Assembly (NCBI GenBank): GCA_903939115.1
Contig: CAJAFV010000036.1
Span: 62,001-126,000, forward strand
Length of the DNA stretch: 64,000 nucleotides
Direction: 5' to 3'
DNA from: an uncultured Geobacteraceae bacterium
GTDB lineage: Bacteria; Desulfobacterota; Desulfuromonadia; Geobacterales; Pseudopelobacteraceae
A program made the position numbers and the translations under genes. Under the pieces are notes generated by a model. It was not told the origin of the DNA, did no database searches, and saw only the letters and a list, made by a program, of their open reading frames with translations. Position 1 is the stretch's first letter, and every line of letters begins with the position of its first letter. Of the stretch, positions 39,646 through 49,135 are shown in pieces.

Positions 39646-41364
39646 ATGCAATCTTTCAGAGGAAAAAATATTGGGAATATTCTGCTGGAACGGGGATACC
39701 TTAAGCCGGAACAATTGCCTGTTATTATTGATAAACAGGTCACGTCACGGCAGCGTTTCGGTGAAATTGCCGTTCACGAAGGGTTTGTTACTGATGAGAA
39801 TCTGGCTCGAGCGTTGGCGGAGCTGTATGGTCTTGAATATATCGATCTGCGCAATTTCAAGATGGACTCAGAGCTGCTCAATCAGTTGCCGCCGGATGCA
39901 ATCTACCGGTTTCATTTTGTACCGCTGGAAATTCAGCCGCATGTCATTGTTGTTGCTGTGGCTGATCCGACCGCCGTTGTCGAGCTCGATGAGCTCGAAC
40001 TGCTGCTTAACAGAGAGGTGCAAATCCGTATTGCATCTGACTCCGCCATTCTCGCCGTTACCAAGGCGGGTGAGGGCACTCGTCGGGTTTTGCGTGAAGT
40101 TTCTGAAGATTTTATGCTCCAACTGGTTAAGGAAACCGACCGTGGTGAAGAGGTATTATCGGTTGAAACATTGTCCGATGATACCAGTCCGATTATCAAA
40201 CTCATTAATACCACAATTTTAGATGCTCTGAGCCGCAGGGCAAGTGATATTCATATTGAAACCGGTCTTGATGGTGTCGACATTAAATACCGAATAGATG
40301 GCGTACTGTATAAAGCAAACGATACAATCGACCAGCATTTTCAGGCCCCGATTATTTCGCGTCTGAAAGTTATGAGCGAACTGGATATCTCTGAACGGCG
40401 CGTTCCTCAGGATGGTCGTTTTAAAATCCGTTTTGGCGAGAAATCGATCGACTTCCGTGTTTCAATTATGCCGAGCTCTCTGGGTGAGGATGCCGTTATC
40501 CGTATTCTCGACAAGGAGAGCATTGCCAGTGATCTGAAAGGATTAACGCTCGAAAACCTGGGTGTCAGCGAGCGGGAAATCAAACGGCTCAGGAAAAAAA
40601 TTCGTGAACCCTATGGCATGGTGCTGGTTACCGGTCCGACCGGATCCGGTAAAACAACAACGCTGTATGCCGCTTTGACAGAGATCCATACCGGCGAAGA
40701 TAAAATAATTACGATTGAGGACCCGGTTGAATATATGCTGCGAGGCGTATTGCAAATCCCGGTTAACGAAAAAAAAGGTCTGACCTTTGCGAAAGGCTTG
40801 CGTTCAATCCTGCGCCATGACCCGGACAAGATCATGGTCGGCGAAATACGCGATTCTGAAACGGCGCAGATTGCCGTCCAGTCTGCTCTGACCGGTCACC
40901 TTGTCTTCACGACGGTTCATGCCAATAACGTTTTTGATGTTATCGGGCGTTTCATTCATATGGGCATTGACCCGTATAATTTCGTTTCCTGTCTGAATTG
41001 TGTTCTGGCTCAAAGGCTGGTGCGCAAAGTCTGTACAGAATGTCGCCAACCGATTCAGTACAGTGATGAAGAGCTGATAGATGGCGGGGTTGACCCGGAA
41101 CGTTTCCGGGGCATGACCCTGTATGAAGCGCACGGATGCGATAAGTGCCATGGTACCGGTTATAAAGGCCGTGTTGCCATTGTTGAACTTCTGGAACTTA
41201 ACGATCAGATTCGTGACCTGATCATTGCCAAAGTTCCTGCAACGCAGTTGAAAAAAGCGGCTCGTGATGCGGGTGTCATGTTTTTGCGGGATTCAGCCGA
41301 GGAAAAATTCGCGGCCGGTATAACAACGCTTAAGGAGATAAACCGTGTCACATTTGTTGAGTGA
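39646..41364 (+). CDS. gspE: Type II secretion/pilus assembly ATPase (GspE/PilB family)
   Basis: A 572-residue AAA-like secretion ATPase. N-terminal T2SSE_N domain (about 1-150, IGNILLERGYLKPEQL), Walker A GPTGSGKTTTLY at about 330-341, Asp box EDPVEYMLRG, Walker B DPDKIMVGEIRDSETA and a four-cysteine zinc site (CTECRQP with CDKCHGTGYKG). It powers pseudopilus growth from the cytoplasm. The ATG at 39646, 7 bp after gspF, was chosen over starts inside gspF. It overlaps the reading frame of the next gene. Confidence 0.94.
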   Translation: MQSFRGKNIGNILLERGYLKPEQLPVIIDKQVTSRQRFGEIAVHEGFVTDENLARALAELYGLEYIDLRNFKMDSELLNQLPPDAIYRFHFVPLEIQPHVIVVAVADPTAVVELDELELLLNREVQIRIASDSAILAVTKAGEGTRRVLREVSEDFMLQLVKETDRGEEVLSVETLSDDTSPIIKLINTTILDALSRRASDIHIETGLDGVDIKYRIDGVLYKANDTIDQHFQAPIISRLKVMSELDISERRVPQDGRFKIRFGEKSIDFRVSIMPSSLGEDAVIRILDKESIASDLKGLTLENLGVSEREIKRLRKKIREPYGMVLVTGPTGSGKTTTLYAALTEIHTGEDKIITIEDPVEYMLRGVLQIPVNEKKGLTFAKGLRSILRHDPDKIMVGEIRDSETAQIAVQSALTGHLVFTTVHANNVFDVIGRFIHMGIDPYNFVSCLNCVLAQRLVRKVCTECRQPIQYSDEELIDGGVDPERFRGMTLYEAHGCDKCHGTGYKGRVAIVELLELNDQIRDLIIAKVPATQLKKAARDAGVMFLRDSAEEKFAAGITTLKEINRVTFVE

Positions 41365-41381
41365 CCGGAACAGGGTGTGCC

Positions 41382-42308
41382 ATGTTGTTTGCCAGTAATC
41401 TGATCGGTGTTGAAATCAACCAGCAGGGTGTGGTGTTCGCCATGACTGGCGGCTCTGCTGCGTCTCCGCGGGTTGAGCGTGTGTCCAGTGCACCTTTACC
41501 CCCGCATACGGTACAGGTGTCACTTCGAGAGCAAAATATTCTTGATCCTGATGCCTTCGTGTCCAGTCTGAAGTCGGCTCACAATCAGCTGCTCTGTAAA
41601 TCCTCACGGGTTGCAGTTTCTCTGCCTGATGGCGTCTGCAAAATTATGTTGCTGGATCACGAAGGGCGCTTCAAGAATCGCCAGGAAGGTTTGGATCTGA
41701 TCCGCTGGAAACTTAAGAAAAGTATACCGCTTGACAGTGCCGATACCCAACTCGATTATCAGCAGTTGGCCGTTCGTGAAAATGGCGACCTTGCCCTTTT
41801 GGTGGCAATAGCTTCACGAACAGTTATTTCGCAATATGAAGATCTGATTACGCAGGCCGGGCTGTCACTTGCCGGAATCGTATGTAATACGTTCAGTATC
41901 TGCCGTCTTTTTGATAGTCGATTATCGCTTCAGAACAATTGCATTCTGATCTCATTTTACGGCACGACCTTGTCGGTAGTGGCCTTTACTGATGGTATAC
42001 CTGAATTTATCCGCAGTAAGGACCTGTTCGGGACGGCGGCAACTGACCGCAGAGTGTATATGGAAATAAACAGCTCGTTGCTGGTGTATAAAGAGCGGCA
42101 TCCTGACCAACCGGTGCAGTCTGTTTTCTGTGTTGCAGCTCCAGATGTGGTGCAGGATTTTCTTGAGTTGGTAGCAGAATCGACCGGAATGACGCCGACC
42201 CTGTTGGAGACAAAAGGCACTGTACTGCCGGGGAATTCTGCACCAGGCGACCAGGTCCGGCTATTCCCCTATACCGCAGCCATTGGGGCCGCACTGAGGA
42301 GAGCCTGA
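41382..42308 (+). CDS. PilM/GspL-like cytoplasmic assembly protein
   Basis: A 308-residue actin-like PilM-type protein (FASNLIGVEINQQGVVFAM at the start; LCKSSRVAVSLPDGVCKIM; DLIRWKLKKSIPLD, typical of PilM). It lies between the ATPase and PilN, as PilM does, and would bind the N-terminus of PilN on the inner face of the membrane. Sequence similarity is modest, so the call depends on order. ATG 41382 is preferred over a GTG at 41361 that overlaps gspE; both are possible. Confidence 0.75.
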   Translation: MLFASNLIGVEINQQGVVFAMTGGSAASPRVERVSSAPLPPHTVQVSLREQNILDPDAFVSSLKSAHNQLLCKSSRVAVSLPDGVCKIMLLDHEGRFKNRQEGLDLIRWKLKKSIPLDSADTQLDYQQLAVRENGDLALLVAIASRTVISQYEDLITQAGLSLAGIVCNTFSICRLFDSRLSLQNNCILISFYGTTLSVVAFTDGIPEFIRSKDLFGTAATDRRVYMEINSSLLVYKERHPDQPVQSVFCVAAPDVVQDFLELVAESTGMTPTLLETKGTVLPGNSAPGDQVRLFPYTAAIGAALRRA

Positions 42309-42844
42309 TGCGTTACACTATTAATTTAGCAACGCGTACCTATCTTGATAATCGCTTGATAAACCGAATTGCGTTCGGTGCTATTGCGGTCCTTTTTGTT
42401 CTGACAGTCTGGAATGTTATCAATATATCCTCAAACATGGGCGAACAGAGTCGTTTGAACTCCGAAATAGCTGCTATTGAAAATAGACTTGGTGCCAAGC
42501 CAGGTGGCATTTCTGAAACGGAATTGAATCGGCAAAAGAGTCGAATTCGTTTTTATAACGACATTATTGAACGTAAAAGTTCGAGCTGGCTGAAGAAACT
42601 GGAGTTGTTTGAGAATAATACTCCGGAAGGGATATCGCTGTCATCGCTCTCTCCTGATAAAAAAAAGGAGGCATGGAAACTTGATGGTCGTGCACGCTCC
42701 TTTAAACTGGTTCAGCAGTATCTTGAAAAACTGGAAGCATCGAAGGACTTTTCAAATGTCTTACTGCTTTCCCATCAGAACATTACGGTAGGAGAAAAAA
42801 CGCGCGGTGTTCAATTTACGATTTCCTGTAAGGTAGTTGATTGA
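42308..42844 (+). CDS. PilN-like inner-membrane assembly protein
   Basis: A 178-residue bitopic protein. The N-terminus MRYTINLATRTYLDNR carries the INLA-type PilM-binding motif of PilN, followed by one membrane helix (about 21-42), a coiled coil and a ferredoxin-like periplasmic domain. Start overlaps the previous stop by one base. Identification is by motif, topology and position. Confidence 0.8.
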   Translation: MRYTINLATRTYLDNRLINRIAFGAIAVLFVLTVWNVINISSNMGEQSRLNSEIAAIENRLGAKPGGISETELNRQKSRIRFYNDIIERKSSSWLKKLELFENNTPEGISLSSLSPDKKKEAWKLDGRARSFKLVQQYLEKLEASKDFSNVLLLSHQNITVGEKTRGVQFTISCKVVD

Positions 42845-43389
42845 TGAAACAGCTAGTTTTTGAAATAGTCCGACAGAAATGGCGACTTCTGAGTATCATT
42901 ACCTTCATGCTGCTGCTCAATGTGCTCCTTAGTGTGGTGATATCTGCATATCAGATTCCAGCAGTTGTTTCACTGCAATCCAAGTGGAGCGACTTACGCC
43001 AGAAGGCGGCTCTTTTCGGGAAGGTGGATGCAGGCACCCTCTATAAGCAGGGTGCTGCCGATCTGGAAAAACTGAAAACGATGATACCGGAGAAGCGCGA
43101 ATTTGCAAGAATTCTGAGCGATCTGCTCGAAGCCGCAACGGCCAGTAACGTCGAAGTTGGCGCGATAAGTTATAAGCCGGAACAGCTTAAGGAAGAACAG
43201 CTCCTGTCATATCAACTCTCCCTTTCTGTGAGCGGAAGCTACGCTGCTGTAAAAAGTTATCTTTCCGATCTTCAAAAGAGCCAGGAGTTGATTGTCGTTG
43301 ATACAGTTACCTTTTCAAATAGCGACATGTACGTTGAAAATGTGGTCATGGACGTGCGTTTGACGGTGTATCTCCGAGGTGGGGTATGA
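42844..43389 (+). CDS. PilO-like inner-membrane assembly protein
   Basis: A 181-residue bitopic protein: short cytoplasmic tail, one membrane helix (about 15-36), coiled coil (SKWSDLRQKAALF), then a PilO-type alpha/beta domain (SNVEVGAISYKPEQLKEE; LSVSGSYAAVKSYLSDLQ). It pairs with PilN in the periplasm. ATG 42844 overlaps the pilN stop. It overlaps the next gene by 4 bases (ATGA). Confidence 0.8.
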   Translation: MKQLVFEIVRQKWRLLSIITFMLLLNVLLSVVISAYQIPAVVSLQSKWSDLRQKAALFGKVDAGTLYKQGAADLEKLKTMIPEKREFARILSDLLEAATASNVEVGAISYKPEQLKEEQLLSYQLSLSVSGSYAAVKSYLSDLQKSQELIVVDTVTFSNSDMYVENVVMDVRLTVYLRGGV

Positions 43390-44021
43390 ACCGACAACGC
43401 CTGATACTGTTTGTCCTGGTGATTATTTTCGGGATTGCTGCTCTCTGGAGTTACAGTGCCATTCCACGGCTGAAAACTGTCAGTACGGTACCCGGCAACT
43501 CCGCTCAACGGGTAAAACCGGGTGGTGTTGCCACCGCAGAGAAACCTGGTCGTGTTGTCAAAGCTGAGAAACCGAACCGTGACGCGGATGATGGCACAAA
43601 ACTCAATATTAGCCTGCTTGACGGGGAGACTGCCTCTTTTAAAGGGTATCGCCGTAATATCTTTAAACCGGTTTTTCTCGATGAGCTGAAAATGAACAAA
43701 CAAAAAGCCGTAGCGATTAAACCTCCACCTAAGGCGGTTCCGGCTCCGATTCCGGTTCCGGTGCAGCCGGTCATTGCTCAGCCGGAAAGTGCTCCGTTAG
43801 CACACTTCACTTTTTTGGGATTTTTGAAAAAAGGGTCGGTAAAAACTGTTTTTCTCATCAAAGATAACGATATCCTGCTAGTCAAAAAAGGGGACAAACT
43901 TGCTGGCCGTTATGTCGCGACCGAAATTTCTGATCAGGCATTAACACTGTCGGTTACCGATACCGGAGATGAAATCGTCATCCCATTGATAGAAAACAAG
44001 CCGCTTGCCACGGTGAAATAA
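43386..44021 (+). CDS. PilP/GspC-like periplasmic linker protein
   Basis: A 211-residue protein with an N-terminal membrane helix (about 5-24), a basic and Pro-rich linker (KPPPKAVPAPIPVPVQPV near 120-135) and a C-terminal beta domain (LGFLKKGSVKTVFLIKDNDI; VKKGDKLAGRYVATEI) of the PilP/GspC HR type. It should link the inner-membrane platform to the secretin. PilP is usually a lipoprotein; this one has a membrane helix instead, more like GspC. Confidence 0.75.
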   Translation: MNRQRLILFVLVIIFGIAALWSYSAIPRLKTVSTVPGNSAQRVKPGGVATAEKPGRVVKAEKPNRDADDGTKLNISLLDGETASFKGYRRNIFKPVFLDELKMNKQKAVAIKPPPKAVPAPIPVPVQPVIAQPESAPLAHFTFLGFLKKGSVKTVFLIKDNDILLVKKGDKLAGRYVATEISDQALTLSVTDTGDEIVIPLIENKPLATVK

Positions 44022-44052
44022 TCATCTTAATTATTACGAGGAGACGCACTCA

Positions 44053-46653
44053 ATGCGCTACTTGAATCTAACTTCACATATTTCGTTAATAATCGTTTTG
44101 GGCCTGCTTTCAGCCTGTGCCTCTCCCGCAACTCGCTCCTTTCAAGCGGCAGAAAAATTGGAGACGGAAGGTCGATTTGAAGAGGCTATGTACAGCTATG
44201 CCGACTCTTTTAAAGCTGATCCGACAACAACCGAGCCCCGGATTCGATTTTTTAAAAACCGTGTGAAAGCCGCAGATCAGCGCTATAAGCAGGGGATGGA
44301 TCTCGTGGCAAAAGGTAACTACGTTGATGCGCTGGTAGAATTTCAGGCAGCACAGGGTATAGATCCTACTCAAGGCCTTTTTGCGCAGCAGATAGAAGTA
44401 TATACGCGGTACAAGGACGCTCAGTTGGCGTATCAGGAGGGGCGTGACTTTGAAAAAGGGAACAAGCTGAAAGATGCCCATCGGCAGTACATCAGGGCTG
44501 CTGAACTGTTTCCGAAAAACGCCGAATTTCAGGCTGCGCTTGATCGGATTACCAGATTGCGCAAGAGCAAGCTCGATGGCTATGAACTGCGCCTTAAATC
44601 GAACAAGCCGATTACCCTGAAATTTAAAGATGCCAAAATGAAGGATGTTTTTAAAATCCTGTCGCAGCTTTCAGGTATTAACTTTGTTTTCGACGAAGGG
44701 ATTAAAGATTCACCTATCACGGTTCTGCTCGAAAACGCCTCGTTCCAGCAGGCACTTGATCTGCTAACCAACATGAACAAGCTGAGTACGAAAAATCTCA
44801 ATGAAACAGCCGTACTGGTGTATATGAATTCGCCGGAGAAGAGTAAGCAGTATGAGGATATGGTGCTGCGCACGTTTCACCTGAACTATATGGACGCTAA
44901 AAAAGCGATTAACCTGATTCGTACCATGATTCAGGTACGTAAGGCGTATGTGAACGAAGATTCAAACTCGATAGTTGTGAGGGACACGGAAGAGATTGTT
45001 GCAGTAGTTGAAAAAATACTTGATGCGAACGATATGCCTGAAGCTGAGGTAGTGCTTGATGTTGAAATTGTTGAAATAAGCGATAAGAACGCGGAAAACG
45101 TAGGTCTACTGCTGAGTAATTACAATGTGCAGCTCGGAATATTTTCACCTCCACCCGATAATAAATTGATGGCAACGAGTCTCACCGGTGTAACGGTTTC
45201 AGGAGGGAGTGGTTCCGGAGCGACGGCGACTGGAAGTGTAAACGTCGGTGAAGCCGGTATTACAAATCTTGTGAAAGCATTCTCGACAAATGGTTATGGC
45301 GGCTATGTAACGGTGCCGAACATGACTTTTAATTTTGGTAAAACGCTTGCAAAAGGTGAAGTACTGTCAAACCCAAAAATCCGGGTCAAAAACAAGGAAA
45401 AAGCCAAATTCAATGTTGGAACCAGAGTGCCGATAACGACAACAACTTTGAACGGCACGGTGTCGCAGGTTAACGTCCAATATGTCGATGTTGGAGTAAA
45501 GGTCAATGCTGAACCGAATATTCAGCTTAATAACGAAATATCCATCAAGCTTTCTCTCGAGGTCAGTTCGATTATCACGAAAGAGACGGTCGGCGGTGTT
45601 GGTAGCGCAACATCCGTGGTAACCATCGGTACACGAAACATTGATACTGTGCTCAGTCTAAAGGATAATGAAACCAGCGTTATCGGCGGTCTTATTCAAC
45701 GCTCGGAAAGCAGCGACAAAAGCAAGACGTATCTGTTAAGTGACCTGCCTCTTATTGGACCATTGTTTACTAATTCGAATTCATCAAAAGACAAAACAGA
45801 ACTGATGCTGGCGATTACCCCCCGGCTGGTAAGAGGAATCCCGGTGCCACTTCCCGGTCTCTCGTCGTTTGCTTCCGGTAAAGAGGACCATCCGTCTCTT
45901 GTCAGGCCACTATCATCGTTTGACCTGGAAACTATTTTTGAGGATGACGTTCAGCCGAAAGCGGGTGATAAGAAAGCTCCTCCTGCTCCTGCGCCGATTA
46001 GTAAAAAACCGGCTGTCCCTGCACCTGCCCCGGAACTGCCGGCAGCTCAAGCGAATGTGCCTGTACAACCTGTGACGAATCAGCCTGTTCCTACACAGCC
46101 AACTCCAATACTGCCAACGTCAATTCAGTCAACGCCAATTCAGCCTGCGACAACACAGGCAACGCCAGTACAACCGGCAACAGTTGTCACGCCGTCTCCA
46201 GCGCCGTCAGTTGTCCCTGTACCTGCTCCTTCTCCGATTCAGCGAAGCCTCCTGCAGATTGCAGCTCCTTCGTCAGTGACCGTTGGGCAGCAGTTCAGTC
46301 TTGATATCAAAATCAGTGACGCAAAAGATCTTGCCAACGCCCCGTTTGTGCTCACCTACGACCCGATTTTTGTCGAATTTGTATCGATAAGTGAAGGTAC
46401 GCTTCTGAAGAGTGACGGAAAACCGACCACGTTCAGCGGCAAATCAGATGCCGCTGCCGGAACGGTGAACGTCACGTCGCTACGGGCAACAGGAAATGCC
46501 GGTGTCAACGGCGGCGGTACGCTTGCAACTCTGTTATTCAAGGCTAAAAACAAAGGCCCGGCAAGCTTCGCCTTTAAAAACAGCATGTTCACCTCTTCGA
46601 CGGGAGCTGCTCTAAGCATTCTTCCCTTCAGTACGGCGGTGGATATCCGGTGA
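44053..46653 (+). CDS. Outer-membrane secretin with C-terminal cohesin-like domain
   Basis: An 866-residue lipoprotein secretin. Lipobox LLSAC (Cys22); TPR-like repeats about 30-175; STN/N0 domain about 185-260; N1-type domain about 270-350 (LRTFHLNYMDAKKAINLIR); secretin core about 420-610, with ETSVIGGLIQR and DLPLIGPLFTNSNSSKDKTELMLAITPRLVR given in pieces near its end; Pro/Gln/Thr-rich linker about 645-730; cohesin-like domain 732-866 (QIAAPSSVTVGQQFSLDIKI start, FVLTYDPIFVEFV core). Ordinary GspD/PilQ end soon after the secretin core, so the cohesin is an addition. It would form the export pore and show or keep the cohesin in the periplasm. The gene ends overlapping the first pseudopilin. 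Confidence 0.88.
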   Translation: MRYLNLTSHISLIIVLGLLSACASPATRSFQAAEKLETEGRFEEAMYSYADSFKADPTTTEPRIRFFKNRVKAADQRYKQGMDLVAKGNYVDALVEFQAAQGIDPTQGLFAQQIEVYTRYKDAQLAYQEGRDFEKGNKLKDAHRQYIRAAELFPKNAEFQAALDRITRLRKSKLDGYELRLKSNKPITLKFKDAKMKDVFKILSQLSGINFVFDEGIKDSPITVLLENASFQQALDLLTNMNKLSTKNLNETAVLVYMNSPEKSKQYEDMVLRTFHLNYMDAKKAINLIRTMIQVRKAYVNEDSNSIVVRDTEEIVAVVEKILDANDMPEAEVVLDVEIVEISDKNAENVGLLLSNYNVQLGIFSPPPDNKLMATSLTGVTVSGGSGSGATATGSVNVGEAGITNLVKAFSTNGYGGYVTVPNMTFNFGKTLAKGEVLSNPKIRVKNKEKAKFNVGTRVPITTTTLNGTVSQVNVQYVDVGVKVNAEPNIQLNNEISIKLSLEVSSIITKETVGGVGSATSVVTIGTRNIDTVLSLKDNETSVIGGLIQRSESSDKSKTYLLSDLPLIGPLFTNSNSSKDKTELMLAITPRLVRGIPVPLPGLSSFASGKEDHPSLVRPLSSFDLETIFEDDVQPKAGDKKAPPAPAPISKKPAVPAPAPELPAAQANVPVQPVTNQPVPTQPTPILPTSIQSTPIQPATTQATPVQPATVVTPSPAPSVVPVPAPSPIQRSLLQIAAPSSVTVGQQFSLDIKISDAKDLANAPFVLTYDPIFVEFVSISEGTLLKSDGKPTTFSGKSDAAAGTVNVTSLRATGNAGVNGGGTLATLLFKAKNKGPASFAFKNSMFTSSTGAALSILPFSTAVDIR
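46060..46190 (+). repeat. Degenerate Gln-Pro-Thr coding repeat in the secretin linker
   Basis: The linker between secretin core and cohesin domain is built from imperfect repeats of the type Q-P/S/A-T-P-I/V (for example TPILPTSIQSTPIQP). At DNA level these are short recurrences of CAGCC/CAACGCCA. Such stretches vary in length between strains. Confidence 0.55.
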
Positions 46654-47405
46654 TGAAAATCTTCACGAATCAAAATGGTTTCACCTACATTTTGGCTCTG
46701 ACTATTGTGATGATCATGGGGATCATGCTCGGTATGGTAGGACAATCGTGGAAAACCATTAAACAGCGGGAACAGGAAAAAGAGCTGCTGTTCAGAGGAA
46801 GTCAGATTAAAGAGGCGATTGAAAACTGGAACAATCTGACGTATACGCTGCCAGGCGCTCCGCCGAGACAAGCTCATCAGATTGCAGAGTTGAAAGATTT
46901 GCTGCAGGATCCGTACTCTCTTTCAAAGATGCGTTTTTTACCTCATAACTATGCAGCTGAAGTCAATGATAAGGATCCGAGGTGTGCTCCTGATTGTGCA
47001 AAACTTAAAATAGATCAGGATCCTATGACCGGCAAGAAGTGGACACTAATACGCGGCAGCATAACCAACAATGTACCAACTGTTACTCAAACCGGGGGAA
47101 TAATCGGTGTCGCAAGTACAAGTGATGAAACTCCGTTTAGAACCGACTTCAAGGACAGTGCCCTTGAAAATATGGGTACAGCCCCTGTTGTAGCAGCACC
47201 GGCAGGTATTGGCGCCGTTCCGCAGGCTGCTTTTCCGGCGGTGCCTTCGGGAGGTGCAGCGGGGACGACAGGTGGTGCAGCAACTCCGTCGACGCCCGGT
47301 TTAGGGGGTAAAATGACCAAATACAGTCAGTGGCAATTTATCTACGAACCGCCGCAAAAAAATGATCATTCAAAGATTTACCGGGCATATCATGAAGGTT
47401 GGTAA
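46653..47405 (+). CDS. Pseudopilin-like protein with long Ala/Pro/Gly tail
   Basis: A 250-residue type II secretion-type minor pseudopilin. Prepilin-like N-terminus QNG-FTYILALTIVMIMGIML: the Gly before the cut is present but the usual Glu at +5 is missing (Leu), as in tip pseudopilins of the GspK kind. A globular part with a CAPDC cysteine pair follows (about 111-115), then an Ala/Pro/Gly-rich stretch (about 178-225) and the C-terminal WQFIYEPPQ. ATG 46653 overlaps the secretin stop. It is conserved in position next to the Oxp-type secretin. Confidence 0.75.
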   Translation: MKIFTNQNGFTYILALTIVMIMGIMLGMVGQSWKTIKQREQEKELLFRGSQIKEAIENWNNLTYTLPGAPPRQAHQIAELKDLLQDPYSLSKMRFLPHNYAAEVNDKDPRCAPDCAKLKIDQDPMTGKKWTLIRGSITNNVPTVTQTGGIIGVASTSDETPFRTDFKDSALENMGTAPVVAAPAGIGAVPQAAFPAVPSGGAAGTTGGAATPSTPGLGGKMTKYSQWQFIYEPPQKNDHSKIYRAYHEGW

Positions 47406-47468
47406 CGGAAGATTGGCCAGCGTATTCAGGTGCAGGGGTTCTTTACTGTTGCAGGTGCTGACGTGGAA

Positions 47469-47948
47469 ATGATATGGACACGTAAAGGTATTTCCCTCCT
47501 TGAGTTGATAGTGACAATGACTATTCTCGGAATTCTTGCTGCCGGTGTTATGCCGCTGATCCGTAATACAACCGTCAGGTCAAAAGAGATTGAACTGAAA
47601 CGTAATCTTCGCATCATGCGTATCGCCCTCGATGATTACCGGAAAACGTTTGATAAGATTCCTGCGGGGCCTTCAAAGACCGGCAACGGATATCCGAAAG
47701 AGCTTCAGGAACTGGTCGACGGGCATGATTTCGGGGATGTAAAAGTTGGTAAGGTGAAATTTTTGAGGAGACCTGTCCTCAATCCGATGGATCCAAAAAG
47801 CTCAACAGACGAAAAACAGTGGGGCTGGGAGATTCGCTGTTACAAAGATGAACCGACATCGTCAAAGTGGTGTGGTGATGATGTCTACGATGTTTTTGCA
47901 CCACAAACCGGTACCGCTATGGATGGCACTAAGTATAATGAATGGTAA
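47469..47948 (+). CDS. Type II secretion pseudopilin (GspG/OxpG-like)
   Basis: A 159-residue pseudopilin with a textbook class III signal: RKG-ISLLELIVTMTILGILAAG with Glu at +5. The globular domain has two cysteines (RCYKDE, KWCGDD) and ends in a calcium-loop-like VYDVFAPQTGTAMDGTKYNEW pattern, like GspG. OxpG of Geobacter sulfurreducens, needed for export of a multicopper protein and Fe(III) oxide reduction, is a pseudopilin in an equivalent cluster; which of the two adjacent pseudopilins is its counterpart cannot be decided here. The start at 47469 is chosen for the short leader. Confidence 0.82.
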   Translation: MIWTRKGISLLELIVTMTILGILAAGVMPLIRNTTVRSKEIELKRNLRIMRIALDDYRKTFDKIPAGPSKTGNGYPKELQELVDGHDFGDVKVGKVKFLRRPVLNPMDPKSSTDEKQWGWEIRCYKDEPTSSKWCGDDVYDVFAPQTGTAMDGTKYNEW

Positions 47949-48438
47949 TAATGTGAACTTTCCCAACATACACATACCTTTTTTTCGCTCTTCTCTTCTG
48001 CGGCGCAGAGGCGATTGTCGTGGCTTTACCTTGATTGAGCTGATGATTGTCGTTTCTATAATCGGCATTTTGGCCGCTATAGCTGTGCCGAATTATCAGT
48101 GGGGTATAATCAAAGCACGGGAAGCGGTGCTGCGGGAAACCCTCTATAATTTTAGAAATACTATTGATCAGTTTTATGCGGATCAAGGTAAATATCCGGA
48201 TTCAATAGATGATTTAAAGGTAAAGGGCTATATGCGTGAAATTCCTAAAGATCCCTTTACCAGTAGCAGTACGACCTGGGAAATTGTTGATCCTCCCGCA
48301 CAGAGTTCTTCAAGCGGTTCCGGCAGTGGCTCTTCAAGTTCTACTGCAGCCCCGGCTGATCCTGGCAAAGTATATGATGTGAAGAGTGGTTCAGACAAGA
48401 TTAGTCCAACGACCAACACACCATATAAAGAGTGGTAG
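47938..48438 (+). CDS. Type II secretion pseudopilin (GspG-like)
   Basis: A 166-residue pseudopilin: basic leader (about 27 residues ending LLRRRGDCRG), then FTLIELMIVVSIIGILAAIA with Glu at +5. Next come AREAVLRETLYNFRNTIDQF and the GspG-like DQGKYPDSIDDLKVKGYMREIPKDPF, then a Ser/Gly linker and a final SPTTNTPYKEW. The major-pseudopilin pattern is clearer here than in the gene upstream. Start uncertain: ATG 47938 overlaps the previous stop; GTG 47953 is an alternative. It lies 4 bp before ftsE. Confidence 0.82.
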   Translation: MNGNNVNFPNIHIPFFRSSLLRRRGDCRGFTLIELMIVVSIIGILAAIAVPNYQWGIIKAREAVLRETLYNFRNTIDQFYADQGKYPDSIDDLKVKGYMREIPKDPFTSSSTTWEIVDPPAQSSSSGSGSGSSSSTAAPADPGKVYDVKSGSDKISPTTNTPYKEW

Positions 48439-48442
48439 CACC

Positions 48443-49135
48443 ATGATTCAGCTCCATACCGTTTCTCTTGCCTACCAGCAGGATGCTTCAGCGCTGCACA
48501 ATATCAATCTTCACATCGGTAAAGGTGAGTTTGTTTTTCTGACCGGGCCTTCAGGTGCGGGAAAAACCACGCTGCTGCGGCTGCTGTACGGTGCGCTTAC
48601 TCCGAATAGCGGACAGGTTCTGATTGATGGCCAGAACATTACCCGTTTGGCGCCATCGCACCTGCCGCTGCTGCGTCGCTCCATCGGGGTAGTCTTTCAG
48701 GACTTCAAGCTGCTGCATAGTCGGACCGTCTTTGAAAACGTTGCCATAACACTGGAAGTTTTGGGATGGGGCAGGGCGGATATTGGTAAGAAGACCATGC
48801 ATATTCTTAAGCAGATGGGGATTGAATCAAAATATAATCTGACGACACAACGTCTTTCAGGTGGCGAGCAGCAGCGGGTGGCGCTGGCGAGGGCTTTGGT
48901 TAACGACCCGAAAATCCTTCTGGCAGACGAGCCTACCGGAAATCTGGATGATGCCAATAAAAATCAGATTTTGAATATTTTTAAAGAGGCAAATATTCGC
49001 GGAACGACTGTAGTTGTCGCAACGCATGACCGTCGTCTGATAGATCAGAGCCACAAGCGACTCATTACATTGAGTAAAGGGGAAATCGTTGAACAAGTGG
49101 AAAAAGAAACAGCCCGAGGCGACCAGAACGAGTAG
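48443..49135 (+). CDS. ftsE: Cell division ABC transporter ATP-binding protein
   Basis: A 230-residue ABC ATPase. Walker [12 protein letters not shown] at 35-45, FtsE-type FQDFKLL Q-loop, signature LSGGEQQR, Walker [12 protein letters not shown]. With FtsX it controls septal peptidoglycan hydrolysis through EnvC at the division site. The ATG at 48443 follows the pseudopilin stop by 4 bp; earlier starts lie in that gene. Its 3' end overlaps ftsX by 47 bases. Confidence 0.95.
   Translation: MIQLHTVSLAYQQDASALHNINLHIGKGEFVFLTGPSGAGKTTLLRLLYGALTPNSGQVLIDGQNITRLAPSHLPLLRRSIGVVFQDFKLLHSRTVFENVAITLEVLGWGRADIGKKTMHILKQMGIESKYNLTTQRLSGGEQQRVALARALVNDPKILLADEPTGNLDDANKNQILNIFKEANIRGTTVVVATHDRRLIDQSHKRLITLSKGEIVEQVEKETARGDQNE

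Noticed and set aside
43505-43774. Minus-strand Gly/Ser/Thr-rich open frame in the pilP-like gene
   Set aside because: It is the complement of the Pro/Val-rich linker of the real gene, whose overlapping start and stop codons fit the operon.
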